Below are positions 8,390-17,254 of a DNA stretch of 64,000 nucleotides, piece after piece. Source of the stretch: Lentisphaeria bacterium (GTDB lineage: Bacteria > Verrucomicrobiota > Lentisphaeria > Oligosphaerales > Oligosphaeraceae). The notes under the pieces were generated by a model. The model saw only the letters and a list, made by a program, of their open reading frames with translations, was not told the origin of the DNA and ran no database searches. Both the position numbers and the translations under genes were made by a program. The first letter of the stretch is position 1. Each line of letters begins with the position of its first letter. The stretch is from contig JAEEYQ010000005.1 of assembly GCA_016288215.1 (NCBI GenBank), positions 82,548 to 146,547 of the forward strand, written 5' to 3'.

Positions 8390-9556
8390 TTATAGTGTTA
8401 GTGATGACAAATTGCATGCGCGTTCCTTCATAAGGGAAAAATAGTCCGCCACACAGTGGATTCGGTCAGGAATGTGATCATTGGACATAATGGTAGCTTG
8501 AGAGTAAGGGTCTTCGGGGGCATAACCGTGCATGCCACGCAGAGGTTTCACTCCCATGTCGGAGGGGATGATCTGAATGCCCGGGTTCATGAGAAAGATG
8601 GCATCTCCAAAAAGTCGATCCTCTCTATAGATGCCATAGTGAATCTCCTCTTCTTTTGACAGCCAGCGTCCCTGGGATTCAAACGCCGTCATGGCGGAAT
8701 GGATTTTGTCCTTCGCCTCTGGGGAAAGGAAAGTGAATCGAACCATGGTGGAATCATAGCAGACGCCGTAGTCCGTGCCGAAGCGCAATCCTAAGGCTTG
8801 GATGACGGATTGAATGTCCACGGAATGGGTGAACGGAGTCATGCCATGGTCTGAGAAGACGGTCATGCGGATTTGTCTCCCCATTTGGCGTCCTGTTTCC
8901 AGCAGGGCCTGGACTTTTGTTGCATACCAGTCCAGTTTCCGTTGGATTATGGCCATGTCGTCGATATGGCTGTGCAGAAGTCCGTCCAAGCCTGCCGTAT
9001 AGAGAAAGAGGAAACGGCAACAGTTGCGGAGAGCCTGACAGCCGGCTTCCAGATTGGCCTCATCACTCAAATGCCAATCGGAAATGTGGAAGGGTACTTT
9101 GATTTTGTCTAGCAAGTCGCGGAGATTCTCTATGGGGTCGAGACCATGGGGCGCAAACAAGTCCCGTTTTTCGCAGTAGTCCATCATGGCGAGCTTCTTC
9201 CACGGCATTTGGTAGAGTTGGAAATAGCCTGTGTAGCCGTAAAGATATTTGATGAGTTTGGATAGCCAGTTCCGAACGCGTCCTCGATTCCAGAAGGAGG
9301 CTGGTTTGAGAAGGTTCTCAAGTCCTGCCAGTTTTTTGAAGGGAGAGCTTTGAGGGGAAAATTGGAAGAAGCTAAGGTGACCGTGTTGGGAGGGTTGGAC
9401 TCCGGAGAGGATGGTGGGGATGGCCGTGCAGGAATAGCCGAACTGCATTTCAATGCCGCGCCGTTCCGGAAGCCATGGCTCTAGAAAGTGGGTCTGGCAT
9501 GTTAAGTTCCAGCCCAGGGCGTCAATGAAAAGGAATATTTCGATATCAGGTTGCAT
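8390..9556 (-). CDS. Alkaline-phosphatase-superfamily phosphodiesterase/pyrophosphatase
   Basis: This 388-residue protein belongs to the type I phosphodiesterase/nucleotide pyrophosphatase group. It opens with a metal-binding strand (FLFIDALGWN). A serine/threonine-rich segment (SCTAIPTILSG) probably holds the nucleophile. Further on come the S-D-H-G-M metal motif and an H-G-Y-A-P-E-D motif near the C-terminus. No signal peptide is seen, so the protein is probably cytoplasmic. It starts 13 bases after the O-antigen-ligase-like gene and lies at the downstream end of the polysaccharide genes. It may therefore act on a nucleotide sugar, a lipid-linked intermediate or a phospho-substituent of the glycan. 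The exact substrate cannot be read from sequence. Confidence 0.75.
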   Translation of the reverse strand: MQPDIEIFLFIDALGWNLTCQTHFLEPWLPERRGIEMQFGYSCTAIPTILSGVQPSQHGHLSFFQFSPQSSPFKKLAGLENLLKPASFWNRGRVRNWLSKLIKYLYGYTGYFQLYQMPWKKLAMMDYCEKRDLFAPHGLDPIENLRDLLDKIKVPFHISDWHLSDEANLEAGCQALRNCCRFLFLYTAGLDGLLHSHIDDMAIIQRKLDWYATKVQALLETGRQMGRQIRMTVFSDHGMTPFTHSVDIQSVIQALGLRFGTDYGVCYDSTMVRFTFLSPEAKDKIHSAMTAFESQGRWLSKEEEIHYGIYREDRLFGDAIFLMNPGIQIIPSDMGVKPLRGMHGYAPEDPYSQATIMSNDHIPDRIHCVADYFSLMKERACNLSSLTL

Positions 9557-9569
9557 AGTGAATTGAAAA

Positions 9570-10952
9570 TCAATGGATTACGACGACTGTGGAGTTTTCG
9601 GGCTGGGGAGCTTCCTCTATTTTGGGGTGAGTGTTAGGGGAAATGGTTGAGGGAGATGATGATGGTTGAGTGGTGGAGGCTCCTTGCCCCCATTTGGTTG
9701 ATTTTTGAAGATAGCTGAGGCATGCGAAAATGACCATCAGCTGGGCAAAGTTGATTTGTTGCTTAAGCACCCATTCCAGAATAGATTGCAGATAGATATT
9801 GGTCAGCCCTCCTATGACTCCCACTGGAATGTAAAAGTTTGGATGATTTCGGAGCTTGATGCATAGAATTAGAGCTAGCAGCCAGTAATAGAAGAACCAG
9901 AGAAGCAGTCCGGCTAATCCGACTAGGCCGCATTCGGCGGCCACCAAAAGATAGATGGTCTCGACGATGCCTTTATATTCTTTTGTATGTTGCTTGATGT
10001 TGACTCCCCAGTTATTGATGCCGACGCCGAACCAAGGACCATCCTTAATCATGTTTACGGCGATGATGGCCAGTTCCTTGCGCGTATCGGCGGATTTTTT
10101 CGGTGCAGTCTCGAATCGCTCAATGACACGGGGGAGGAAAGCGATGGCTCCCAGGATACAGACAACAGCCAGGGGAATCATGATGTACAATTTTCGGAAG
10201 GAAAGTTTGCAAAGGAGAGAAATCCCTATGGTTATGATAAAGCCAATAGGGTAACAACCAATGGCTCCTCTGGAGTAGGTTCTGGCCAGAGTTCCAGAGG
10301 CGATGATGAAGAGAATGCCATAAAGGAGCTTTTGATATCGCCCATCATCTAGTTTATTGAAGAATCGCGAGAAGAGGAGGATGCCCATGAGACTCGCAAA
10401 CATGGCCAGGCTATTGTAGTGGGGAAAGACACCTTTTGCCTGCGCAGTTCCCACAAGATGTTGTTTTACAATGACGAGGAAGCAGATGAATATGGTAATG
10501 TACATGCCGATGAGAATACTGTCAAAATCTCCATGACTGTACCACAAATAGCAATATGTGGCGTAGAAGACCAGAAACATCATGAGCATCTTCCACAACT
10601 CAAAACTGGAATAGATTTTCTCCGCAGAATTTTTGACAGATATGCAGGAACAGGCAAAATAGAAGACAAATAGCCATCCTCCAAACTCCAGCATAGGAAG
10701 ACGAAAGCCTTTGAGTAAGGTTATACTTAGGATTATGATAAGAGCAATGATGTAGATTAAGGAGATTTCAAGACCGCGGGAGGTTCCTGTGTAGGTTTCA
10801 TGGGAGAAAAAGTTGATGGCTGTTTTCTGGAAGGCCAAAATGGGCAGTAGCATGGAGGTCATGGCAAGCCGGAGGAGCCGCCGATCCATCAGAATGAAGA
10901 AGATGGCGGGAACAATTCCCAGGATGGTCAAGGAGAAGAGGTAGTATTTCAT
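9570..10952 (-). CDS. O-antigen ligase / polysaccharide polymerase (Wzy/WaaL family)
   Basis: This 460-residue integral membrane protein has about ten to eleven hydrophobic helices and a large central loop ending in 'GPWFGVGINNWGVN', the G-x-G-x-x-N motif typical of O-antigen ligase family (Wzy_C) proteins. Such proteins polymerise undecaprenyl-linked repeat units or transfer a finished glycan to its acceptor. The C-terminal 45 residues are a soluble serine-, threonine- and proline-rich tail, which is unusual. It lies 171 bases downstream of the Wza-like gene. Together with the initiating transferase and chain-length protein, it fits a Wzx/Wzy-type pathway, although no flippase gene is present in the window. 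Whether it acts as polymerase or ligase cannot be settled. Confidence 0.8.
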   Translation of the reverse strand: MKYYLFSLTILGIVPAIFFILMDRRLLRLAMTSMLLPILAFQKTAINFFSHETYTGTSRGLEISLIYIIALIIILSITLLKGFRLPMLEFGGWLFVFYFACSCISVKNSAEKIYSSFELWKMLMMFLVFYATYCYLWYSHGDFDSILIGMYITIFICFLVIVKQHLVGTAQAKGVFPHYNSLAMFASLMGILLFSRFFNKLDDGRYQKLLYGILFIIASGTLARTYSRGAIGCYPIGFIITIGISLLCKLSFRKLYIMIPLAVVCILGAIAFLPRVIERFETAPKKSADTRKELAIIAVNMIKDGPWFGVGINNWGVNIKQHTKEYKGIVETIYLLVAAECGLVGLAGLLLWFFYYWLLALILCIKLRNHPNFYIPVGVIGGLTNIYLQSILEWVLKQQINFAQLMVIFACLSYLQKSTKWGQGASTTQPSSSPSTISPNTHPKIEEAPQPENSTVVVIH

Positions 10953-11044
10953 GAAAACAGCTTCCCTTTTATGGAAACGTGCTTTGAACTGTCTTATGAA
11001 ATCACAGCATTATGAAAGATAAATGTCTGATGAGCCAATTCCCA

Positions 11045-11080
11045 TCCTCCTGCCAAGGAAGATATTTCCATGGCGGAGGA
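11045..11080. other. Long imperfect hairpin between wza-like and wzy-like genes
   Basis: TCCTC/GAGGA, GCC/GGC and GGAA/TTCC segments pair in order around a short AT loop to give a 36-base hairpin in the 171-base gap inside the polysaccharide unit. There is no T run on the minus strand, so it is not a classical terminator. It could adjust expression of the two downstream genes by RNA stability or attenuation. The rest of the gap shows no gene. Confidence 0.45.
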
Positions 11081-11123
11081 GGAGATGCAAAGTGAGGCAT
11101 AGGGGAGACTGTTCATGCGGAAA

Positions 11124-12173
11124 TCATTTCCGGACGTTGCCGCGAATGATGTTGAACAGCTGAACGGATGGCATGATCTTCCGGACGAACACATTGAATT
11201 CGGAGATGTTGTCCTTCGGGATGTAGATGACATCTCCGGCTTCCAACATGACATTGGGGCGTCGTCCTTGGAGGATGCCATCGATATCCACCTTGTACAA
11301 GGTGGGATTGGCAACTCCGCCTCGGATGATAATGGCATGGGGCCAGTAGGTCTCCTTGAGATAGCCTCCTGTCGTCAACACTTCAAGAAGTCCTAGGTTG
11401 TTATCCCATACCCTCTTATGGGGATTGGGAATGTCACCGATGAGACAGACCATGGATTCGGAGCGGACACCGATATACACATAGTCTCCCTTGCGGAGCA
11501 GCAAATTGTGGTCTGGATCGCCATGTTCGATGGCCAGATGGAAGTCAACGGCATCAACAATTTTACCGTCTCGGATAAACAGGGAATTGGTCAGGTCGGC
11601 GGCGTCCAGCCACTGATTGTCATAATTGCGCACCGAGGAGCCGCCCACCAAGGCATACAAATCGGCCAGACGCATGCCTTGGGAGATGGTGTACATGCCT
11701 GGCCTTGCACAAGCACCCACAATGGAGACGGTCTCCGAATGGATTTCGGAGGGTATAACACCTACAGCTGGATTCACGATGTAATCTTTCAGGGCATCTT
11801 GAATCAGTTCTGTGGCCTCTTTGATGGTCTTGCCGGCGACATGAAGCTGGTTGACGAAGACCATGCCGATGAATCCATCGGGGGTCACGACGGATGATGT
11901 GCGCAGATCCGGATGGTCGTAGACCACAACCTGCAGCACATCTCCTGCATTGATGCGGTAGGCATCTTGCTGTGCCTTGTTCATATCCTGTAGAATCTCT
12001 CGTCTCCGGGCTTGTTCTTCCTTGCTAAGGCCAGTTTGATCAAGGATGGCACTTGAAGAGTCCGTCAGGTCGGGAAACTCATCGTAATTGCCAGTCAACC
12101 GATTATAACAGGAATTGAGGATTACGGAACTAGCGATGAGGATGAAAAACAGTTTTGAAGTTGGAATTTTCAT
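11124..12173 (-). CDS. Wza-type polysaccharide export lipoprotein
   Basis: This 349-residue protein has a lipoprotein signal peptide with the lipidation cysteine at about residue 22 (VILNSC). It then has the Poly_export domain ('YRINAGDVLQVVVYDHPDLRTSSVVTPDGFIGM') and two SLBB-like segments beginning 'VSIVGACARPGMY' and 'VCLIGDIPNP'. Proteins of this family form the outer-membrane channel for capsule or exopolysaccharide and work with a Wzz/GumC-type inner-membrane partner, encoded six bases upstream here. It ends in a basic tail, shorter than the amphipathic helix of E. coli Wza. Placement and domain content make the function secure at family level. Confidence 0.9.
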   Translation of the reverse strand: MKIPTSKLFFILIASSVILNSCYNRLTGNYDEFPDLTDSSSAILDQTGLSKEEQARRREILQDMNKAQQDAYRINAGDVLQVVVYDHPDLRTSSVVTPDGFIGMVFVNQLHVAGKTIKEATELIQDALKDYIVNPAVGVIPSEIHSETVSIVGACARPGMYTISQGMRLADLYALVGGSSVRNYDNQWLDAADLTNSLFIRDGKIVDAVDFHLAIEHGDPDHNLLLRKGDYVYIGVRSESMVCLIGDIPNPHKRVWDNNLGLLEVLTTGGYLKETYWPHAIIIRGGVANPTLYKVDIDGILQGRRPNVMLEAGDVIYIPKDNISEFNVFVRKIMPSVQLFNIIRGNVRK

Positions 12174-12179
12174 GGTATC

Positions 12180-14156
12180 TTATTCTCCTTTCGTCTCCTT
12201 GGAGAAGTCCTTGACATGAGTGAGAATCATCATGATGCATTTAGCTGTGTGCTTTTGCTGCCGAATAATGTAGCGCATTGTGGAACGAGAGGTTCGTGAT
12301 GAGCCAAGAAGCGCCAATGTGCTGTCGCAGAATTTAAGCATCTGCGTGAAAAACACACCGGATGTGGTGACGGCTTTTTCGCGGTAGATGATAATGGAGT
12401 CAAAGCGTTGGTTCAGTTCCTTCAGGTCGTTTTGCAACAGCATGAACTCCGAAGGAGATAAGGCATTGATATTCTCCACGGGCATGGTTCCCGTGGAGCC
12501 ATTGACGTAGACAGCCCCTAGCTGTTCGCCTTCCGATTCTGCAACCGGTTCCTTGTATTCGGCGGCGGGCACTAGCTTCAGATACATCATCCGCCTTCCG
12601 CTAACCGCATAGTTCCATTCCAACACCTCTTCCAGAACCTTGGAGTACTCCGCCCCTTTGAACACACTGAGGAAGATGAGTTTCTTCGAAACATTGGTCT
12701 GGTCAAACTTATAGAAGAGTCCGTCCATGAGCATGCGTTCATCATGGTTGAGGTCCTGTTCGGGCGAAACCGACGGAATGGCGCCAAGATAGGTGACTTG
12801 GGGATAAAACTGGATTTCCGCCGGACCACCAACCTTGCCGAAGAAGAGATCCCATGCAACAAACAGGGCTCCCAGGAAGCCAGTCAGAATACCGCCGGAT
12901 ATCAGAGCTAGAAGCAGATTGTGGAAGGCAAAAGGTTGCAGAGCCAAAGCCCTATTAACCCGCTCCAGCTGGGAAAGATCATTTTTGATGGAGGTGAGCA
13001 GATAGTTGATGTCCGCTATGTCTTTCTCCAGATCCTTGTTGGAGTCCTGAAGGGAACTGCGCTGCTGAATGAGCTGTTGGAGCTGGGGCAGGGATTCGGA
13101 AATCTTCTGCAACTGGCGCTCATCCTTTTCGATGTCCTGCTTTAGGGCTGTTTGACTTTCCGTCAGCAGTTCAATGCGAACAGTCAGTTCTCGGACACCC
13201 CCTTTGGATTGCTCAATCAGCTTAATGTCTTCCTCATGGACGGCTGATATATCCTTCTCCTTCAGGAAAGCATTATACTCATCCTCAATGGTTTTGCGCT
13301 GTGACAGAAGAGCCAGAAGCCTGGGGTTGTTCTCTGTGTAGAGCTGTTTCATGCGGACAAGGTCGTTGTCAATGCGTGCGAGCTTGTTTCGATAATCCTT
13401 GACTTCTGCAACATGCACAATCAGATTTGGGCTGATGCCAAAAAGGAGCTGTTCAACGTTCTTCTTGCGTGCATTGGCGTTGGCCAGCTGGATGTTGATT
13501 TCGTTCAGAGAATGCTTTTGTTGGGCGATGCTGGTGCGGAGTCGGTTCACTTCGTTCTCTGGATACATGATGCCCAAATCTTGAGTTAATTGACGTTCCT
13601 TGTCCTCTGCGACCTTCATCGATTCCGTGATTTCCGCCTTGCGCACTTGAATGGACTCCATCCACTTGTTCAGGTCATCGGTCCGCAGGTTGACATATTC
13701 CTGAATGCATAAATCCGCAAAGGCATTTGCCATGTTGACGGCGTCTTCTTCCGTGGCGGCTGTGGTGGTGATGATAATGTTGTTCTGCTTAAGCAGCTCG
13801 GAGCGCAAAAGCAGGCGGGAGCCTAGGGTGGCTTGATCCTTCGGGGCAAGCTGAAGCTTTTCCGCTAATTTGGGAATCATCTGACTGCGTGTGCATATCT
13901 GCATGACCTGCTGGTTGTCAAAGGCACGCACCTTTTTTGTGGATTTCGGATAGTATTGAAGATTAGTCTGTGCCGTATATCGCGTTGGCGAATTTATAAT
14001 GGTTCTGTAAATGAAGAACATGGTGACGCAGGACGCGATGATGAATACACTGATGAGTATCCAAATGTATTTGCATATAAGGGAAACGATCAGCTTTCTG
14101 AAAATGTTCAGTTGCTGAAGTTGTTCTTGTTCTTCGGTCATTGAAGGCTGTTCCAT
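12180..14156 (-). CDS. GumC/Wzz polysaccharide co-polymerase with a degenerate kinase-like tail
   Basis: This 658-residue protein has a Wzz domain with a membrane helix near residues 22-46 and a long periplasmic coiled-coil region (about 150-400). A second membrane helix (FHNLLLALISGGILTGFLGALF) is followed by a cytoplasmic domain of about 200 residues. The cytoplasmic part follows the strand order of a BY-kinase ('KLIFLSVFKGAEYSKVLEEVLEWNYAVSGRRMMYL', then 'FDSIIIYREKAV'). Where a Walker A would be expected, there is no G-x-x-x-x-G-K-S/T, and no tyrosine cluster is present at the end. It probably controls chain length and docks on the Wza protein but does not phosphorylate. The start is 15 bases after the previous stop. 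Confidence 0.8.
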   Translation of the reverse strand: MEQPSMTEEQEQLQQLNIFRKLIVSLICKYIWILISVFIIASCVTMFFIYRTIINSPTRYTAQTNLQYYPKSTKKVRAFDNQQVMQICTRSQMIPKLAEKLQLAPKDQATLGSRLLLRSELLKQNNIIITTTAATEEDAVNMANAFADLCIQEYVNLRTDDLNKWMESIQVRKAEITESMKVAEDKERQLTQDLGIMYPENEVNRLRTSIAQQKHSLNEINIQLANANARKKNVEQLLFGISPNLIVHVAEVKDYRNKLARIDNDLVRMKQLYTENNPRLLALLSQRKTIEDEYNAFLKEKDISAVHEEDIKLIEQSKGGVRELTVRIELLTESQTALKQDIEKDERQLQKISESLPQLQQLIQQRSSLQDSNKDLEKDIADINYLLTSIKNDLSQLERVNRALALQPFAFHNLLLALISGGILTGFLGALFVAWDLFFGKVGGPAEIQFYPQVTYLGAIPSVSPEQDLNHDERMLMDGLFYKFDQTNVSKKLIFLSVFKGAEYSKVLEEVLEWNYAVSGRRMMYLKLVPAAEYKEPVAESEGEQLGAVYVNGSTGTMPVENINALSPSEFMLLQNDLKELNQRFDSIIIYREKAVTTSGVFFTQMLKFCDSTLALLGSSRTSRSTMRYIIRQQKHTAKCIMMILTHVKDFSKETKGE

Positions 14157-14171
14157 GTTTTGACTCCTTCA

Positions 14172-15266
14172 TCAGTTGAATACTAACCACCCTGAATACA
14201 GGATGCTGCTTCTGACAGGATATGAGTGAGTGAAGACCGCTGAAAGTATTTGGCGATAAAGACAGTCCAGCAGACGACAAACCGGTGCGTCAGCCAGTTT
14301 GGAGAAGCCGCCAGGCCCTAGGGAACGCATGCGGAGAAGCCAGCGGATCGCTTCCCTGAAAGTACGATTCCCATGGGCACGACATTGACGATGCAGGGCT
14401 TCCGATATCAATGGAGCCTCGGAGCGCAGGGGCAAGCCAAGGATGATGCATACAGCGTCCAACCAGAAGTGACAAATGGAGAGCCAGCTTTCCCATGGTT
14501 GGTTTGGCAATTGTCCGTGGGGACGGAACTTGAAACGGATCCCCTCTTCGTAGATTCTCTTGTAGTCTGGTGACCACTGCCGTTGGTCACACATTTTCTG
14601 GAAGGCGCTCTGACGTTCTGTGGCGGTCCATTGGTATTGTTTTGAGGCTAGCAGGATGGCGTCTCCACTTCCAAGTGCAGCCTTATGAAGATTGCGGAGT
14701 ATAAATCCATGGTCAGATGAGTTGCTGTGCAAATGCTCGCCGGCGAATAGAAGCCCCATGCCTCGATTTAGCAACAGTCGTACCGCCTCTAGCCAAGGCA
14801 ACTGATCCGCGTTGAGAGCAGGCACGAAACGGGAAAGCACATCTTTGCCGAAAATGATGACATGGCCACGCAGAAGTTCCTGATACATCAGGGTTTGAGC
14901 AACCTTGCGGAGGTCTTTGTAGACTTTTGGCGTGGCAAAGTCCACGTCAATGCCCAGTTCCTTTTCCATGGTGGCACTTATGGATTTCAGACTATGGTCC
15001 ACAGCGGCGATTTCTCTGGAGTTGCCTTTGGGTAAAAAAACGAAAATGTCCAAGTCATTGTACAGATGGACGGAACCATCTGCATCATGGCGGACACCGC
15101 CTTCGCCCTGTCCATAGCCGCCTCCTAGGAGAATGCTGCACTCCAGGAGTCCTTCCATGGACGAGATAAGCGCCGCCATGTTCTTGATTGTCTCTGCGAC
15201 AAGATGTTCTGCCATAGGATCACGGATAGCCGTGAAGAAATGGCGTTTTTCTTCATGCTCTTCCAT
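14172..15266 (-). CDS. Nucleotidyltransferase-fold protein in the polysaccharide locus
   Basis: This 364-residue protein has the signature of the DNA-polymerase-beta nucleotidyltransferase superfamily in its first 115 residues: a G-G-G-Y-G-Q-G-E-G loop, then 'YNDLDIFVF' with a D-x-D pair, and a third acidic strand 'GIDVDF'. The remaining 250 residues are helical, with many Trp, Arg and His residues. No known family name came to mind. The start overlaps the previous gene by 14 bases and the next gene begins 15 bases after its stop, so it is in the operon. It could transfer a nucleotide to a protein, small molecule or sugar, or regulate the export machinery. It lacks toxin-like small size and has no neighbouring HEPN gene. 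Confidence 0.6.
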   Translation of the reverse strand: MEEHEEKRHFFTAIRDPMAEHLVAETIKNMAALISSMEGLLECSILLGGGYGQGEGGVRHDADGSVHLYNDLDIFVFLPKGNSREIAAVDHSLKSISATMEKELGIDVDFATPKVYKDLRKVAQTLMYQELLRGHVIIFGKDVLSRFVPALNADQLPWLEAVRLLLNRGMGLLFAGEHLHSNSSDHGFILRNLHKAALGSGDAILLASKQYQWTATERQSAFQKMCDQRQWSPDYKRIYEEGIRFKFRPHGQLPNQPWESWLSICHFWLDAVCIILGLPLRSEAPLISEALHRQCRAHGNRTFREAIRWLLRMRSLGPGGFSKLADAPVCRLLDCLYRQILSAVFTHSYPVRSSILYSGWLVFN

Positions 15267-16482
15267 TATCCAGTACCCTGTTGATGAGGCCTTTCAATAT
15301 GATTTTGATGATAAGGAGCAGAGAGCGGTTATGGCGATACAGGATGTCATCCAGCTCCTGCTGTTCCGATGAATGTTCAATGGGCAGTATATCAGAGGCT
15401 CTAAAGACGAATACATCATCCTCTGGAAAGAAGCGGACCAGTCGTGCCTTGTTGATGAGGACTTTCAAGCAGAGCGGATAGCGGTCAAGGGAAAGTTTGC
15501 GATACCAGAAACCGCGTTTGAGCAAGGGAATCCACGGAAGCAGAAGCAGATAGGGGATAGCGAAGACGAGGCAGAGGAGTAGGGCGAAGATGTATTCGAC
15601 GAACTTGTACCAGTCAATGCGACCGAAGCGACGCATGTCCATGGCAAGGTCTAGATCCTCTTGAGATAGGTATGCTTCCGAGTAGGGGTCAATGATGCGG
15701 TCCGAGGTAATGATTTTGTTTTTAAAGATCATATCCTGAGCCACATAGGTATAGTCAAGGACAATCGAGTGCTTGAGTTGTGTCTCGCTGTCAATCATCA
15801 CATTGCGTCCCACTATTACGCCGTCGGATAGGGAGCAGCCCCTGTTTAGGCATACATCGTCGCAGAGCATAACGGGTGCGGAGACAGTGGCATTTTGCAT
15901 GATGGCCACGTTCATGCCTGTATAGACTTTGTTTTCATTGGAGTAGCCTGGGAGAACATGGCCGCGGTTGTCCTCCAGCATGTCAAAATTGAGATTGAAG
16001 TAATCAAGCAGAGTTTCCACGGGGTGGATGTGGATTGAACGGCAGTGGTAAAGCGTGCCATTGCGTTTCAGATAAACACCTAGGGGAAGGGACTCCGTGG
16101 GTTCCTGTGGCTCCAGATCACCAAAGGCCTCTTCAGGGGAGATGATATCCGGAAGCAGAGCTCCCCAGAAAATCAAGGTGTCTTCATTGTTTAAGAATGC
16201 GTGGTTGTGTTTGAGTAGGAGGGAGATGGTTTCATAGGCTTGGGTACCGATGTAGTTGACCGGCATGGGCCAGCGGTTGCCCATAGACAGGGTTTTGTTG
16301 AAGTGGGTGTTATAGCTGAAATCGCACAGAAGCACCTTTTCTGCGTGCAGGATGGAGCAAAGGTCAATGGCGTATTCGGACAGTGGCTTTCCTGCCACTG
16401 GAAGGGAGCACATGCTCCAGTCAGGGAAGAGGTCGCCACTCCAGGCCAAATCACGAATGTAGGGATGAATGATGGCAAACAT
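15253..16482 (-). CDS. Left-handed beta-helix (hexapeptide) sugar nucleotidyltransferase-like membrane protein
   Basis: This 409-residue protein carries hexapeptide-type repeats in its middle (about residues 180-260: 'VAIMQNATVSAPVMLCDDVCLNRGCSL' and following), as in the C-terminal half of NDP-sugar pyrophosphorylases and in acyltransferases. The N-terminal third has strands resembling a nucleotidyltransferase fold (LPVAGKPLSEYAIDL) but no G-x-G-T-R-L signature. A hydrophobic region near residues 290-320 (FALLLCLVFAIPYLLLLPWIPLL) should anchor it. The start at 16482, three bases after the previous stop, has AAGGGAG upstream; the longer reading to 16632 is rejected because it overlaps the sugar transferase. 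It may be a scaffold or modified transferase for the polysaccharide pathway. Confidence 0.6.
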   Translation of the reverse strand: MFAIIHPYIRDLAWSGDLFPDWSMCSLPVAGKPLSEYAIDLCSILHAEKVLLCDFSYNTHFNKTLSMGNRWPMPVNYIGTQAYETISLLLKHNHAFLNNEDTLIFWGALLPDIISPEEAFGDLEPQEPTESLPLGVYLKRNGTLYHCRSIHIHPVETLLDYFNLNFDMLEDNRGHVLPGYSNENKVYTGMNVAIMQNATVSAPVMLCDDVCLNRGCSLSDGVIVGRNVMIDSETQLKHSIVLDYTYVAQDMIFKNKIITSDRIIDPYSEAYLSQEDLDLAMDMRRFGRIDWYKFVEYIFALLLCLVFAIPYLLLLPWIPLLKRGFWYRKLSLDRYPLCLKVLINKARLVRFFPEDDVFVFRASDILPIEHSSEQQELDDILYRHNRSLLLIIKIILKGLINRVLDNGRA

Positions 16483-16484
16483 CT

Positions 16485-17213
16485 CTAATACGCTCCCTTG
16501 CCTGTGAAAATGGCTGGAATGGTTTTCAGCAGAATGAGGGTATCTGTCCAGAAGCCTCGAGATGCAATGTACTTTTTGTCCATTTGCACTTGCTGTGCAA
16601 AGGGAATGTCGCTGCGCCCGGAAACCTGCCAAATGCAGGTTATACCCGGAATGACATTCAGACGCTTTCGGTCCTCCAAAGTGTATTGACTGACTTCCTG
16701 TGGCAGAGGCGGTCTCGGGCCGATCAGGCTCATGTCACCAAGTAGAACATTGATCAGCTGAGGCAACTCATCGATGCTGTATTTCCGCAGAAAACGACCT
16801 ACTGGCGTGATTCTTGGATCATCTTTGATCTTGAAAATTACTCCGTCCTTTGATTCGTTCTGTTCCATCAGGCTGTTTTTTCGAGCTTCCGCGTCGATAT
16901 ACATGCTTCGGAATTTGTAGAATCGAAAATGCCGTCCATATCGGCCAACGCGGATTTGGGTGAAGATGATCGGGCCGGGGGACGTCAGCTTGATGAGGAG
17001 GGAAATTAAGGTCAGGAGAGGGAACAGCGCAATGAGCAGGGAAGCGGAGATTGCGATGTCTATGAGACGTTTCAGCTGATATGACAGCAGAACGGTATAT
17101 CTCCACACCATCATTCGTGGAGCAGAATGGTGCTTCTTTGACGGGCGAGATTTTATCTCGCTGTAAAGCTTCACCAAATCTATTGGCTGATTATGTGATG
17201 TTTCGTCCTTCAT
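16485..17213 (-). CDS. Undecaprenyl-phosphate sugar phosphotransferase (bacterial sugar transferase)
   Basis: This 242-residue protein is a monotopic initiating phosphoglycosyl transferase. After a basic N-terminus it has one membrane or re-entrant helix (about residues 55-80) followed by 'SPGPIIFTQIRVGRYGRHFRFYKFRSM', the 'DPRITPVGRFLRKYSIDELPQL' block with the catalytic D-E pair, and 'SLIGPRPP', all hallmarks of the family. It transfers a sugar phosphate from a nucleotide sugar to undecaprenyl phosphate to start repeat-unit assembly. The ATG has no strong ribosome site. It lies 41 bases after the HPt gene, so the biosynthetic genes continue directly from the signalling genes. Confidence 0.9.
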   Translation of the reverse strand: MKDETSHNQPIDLVKLYSEIKSRPSKKHHSAPRMMVWRYTVLLSYQLKRLIDIAISASLLIALFPLLTLISLLIKLTSPGPIIFTQIRVGRYGRHFRFYKFRSMYIDAEARKNSLMEQNESKDGVIFKIKDDPRITPVGRFLRKYSIDELPQLINVLLGDMSLIGPRPPLPQEVSQYTLEDRKRLNVIPGITCIWQVSGRSDIPFAQQVQMDKKYIASRGFWTDTLILLKTIPAIFTGKGAY

Positions 17214-17254
17214 CTTAATGGAATGTCAATGAAGTTTGTGGGCGCATGGAAAGA

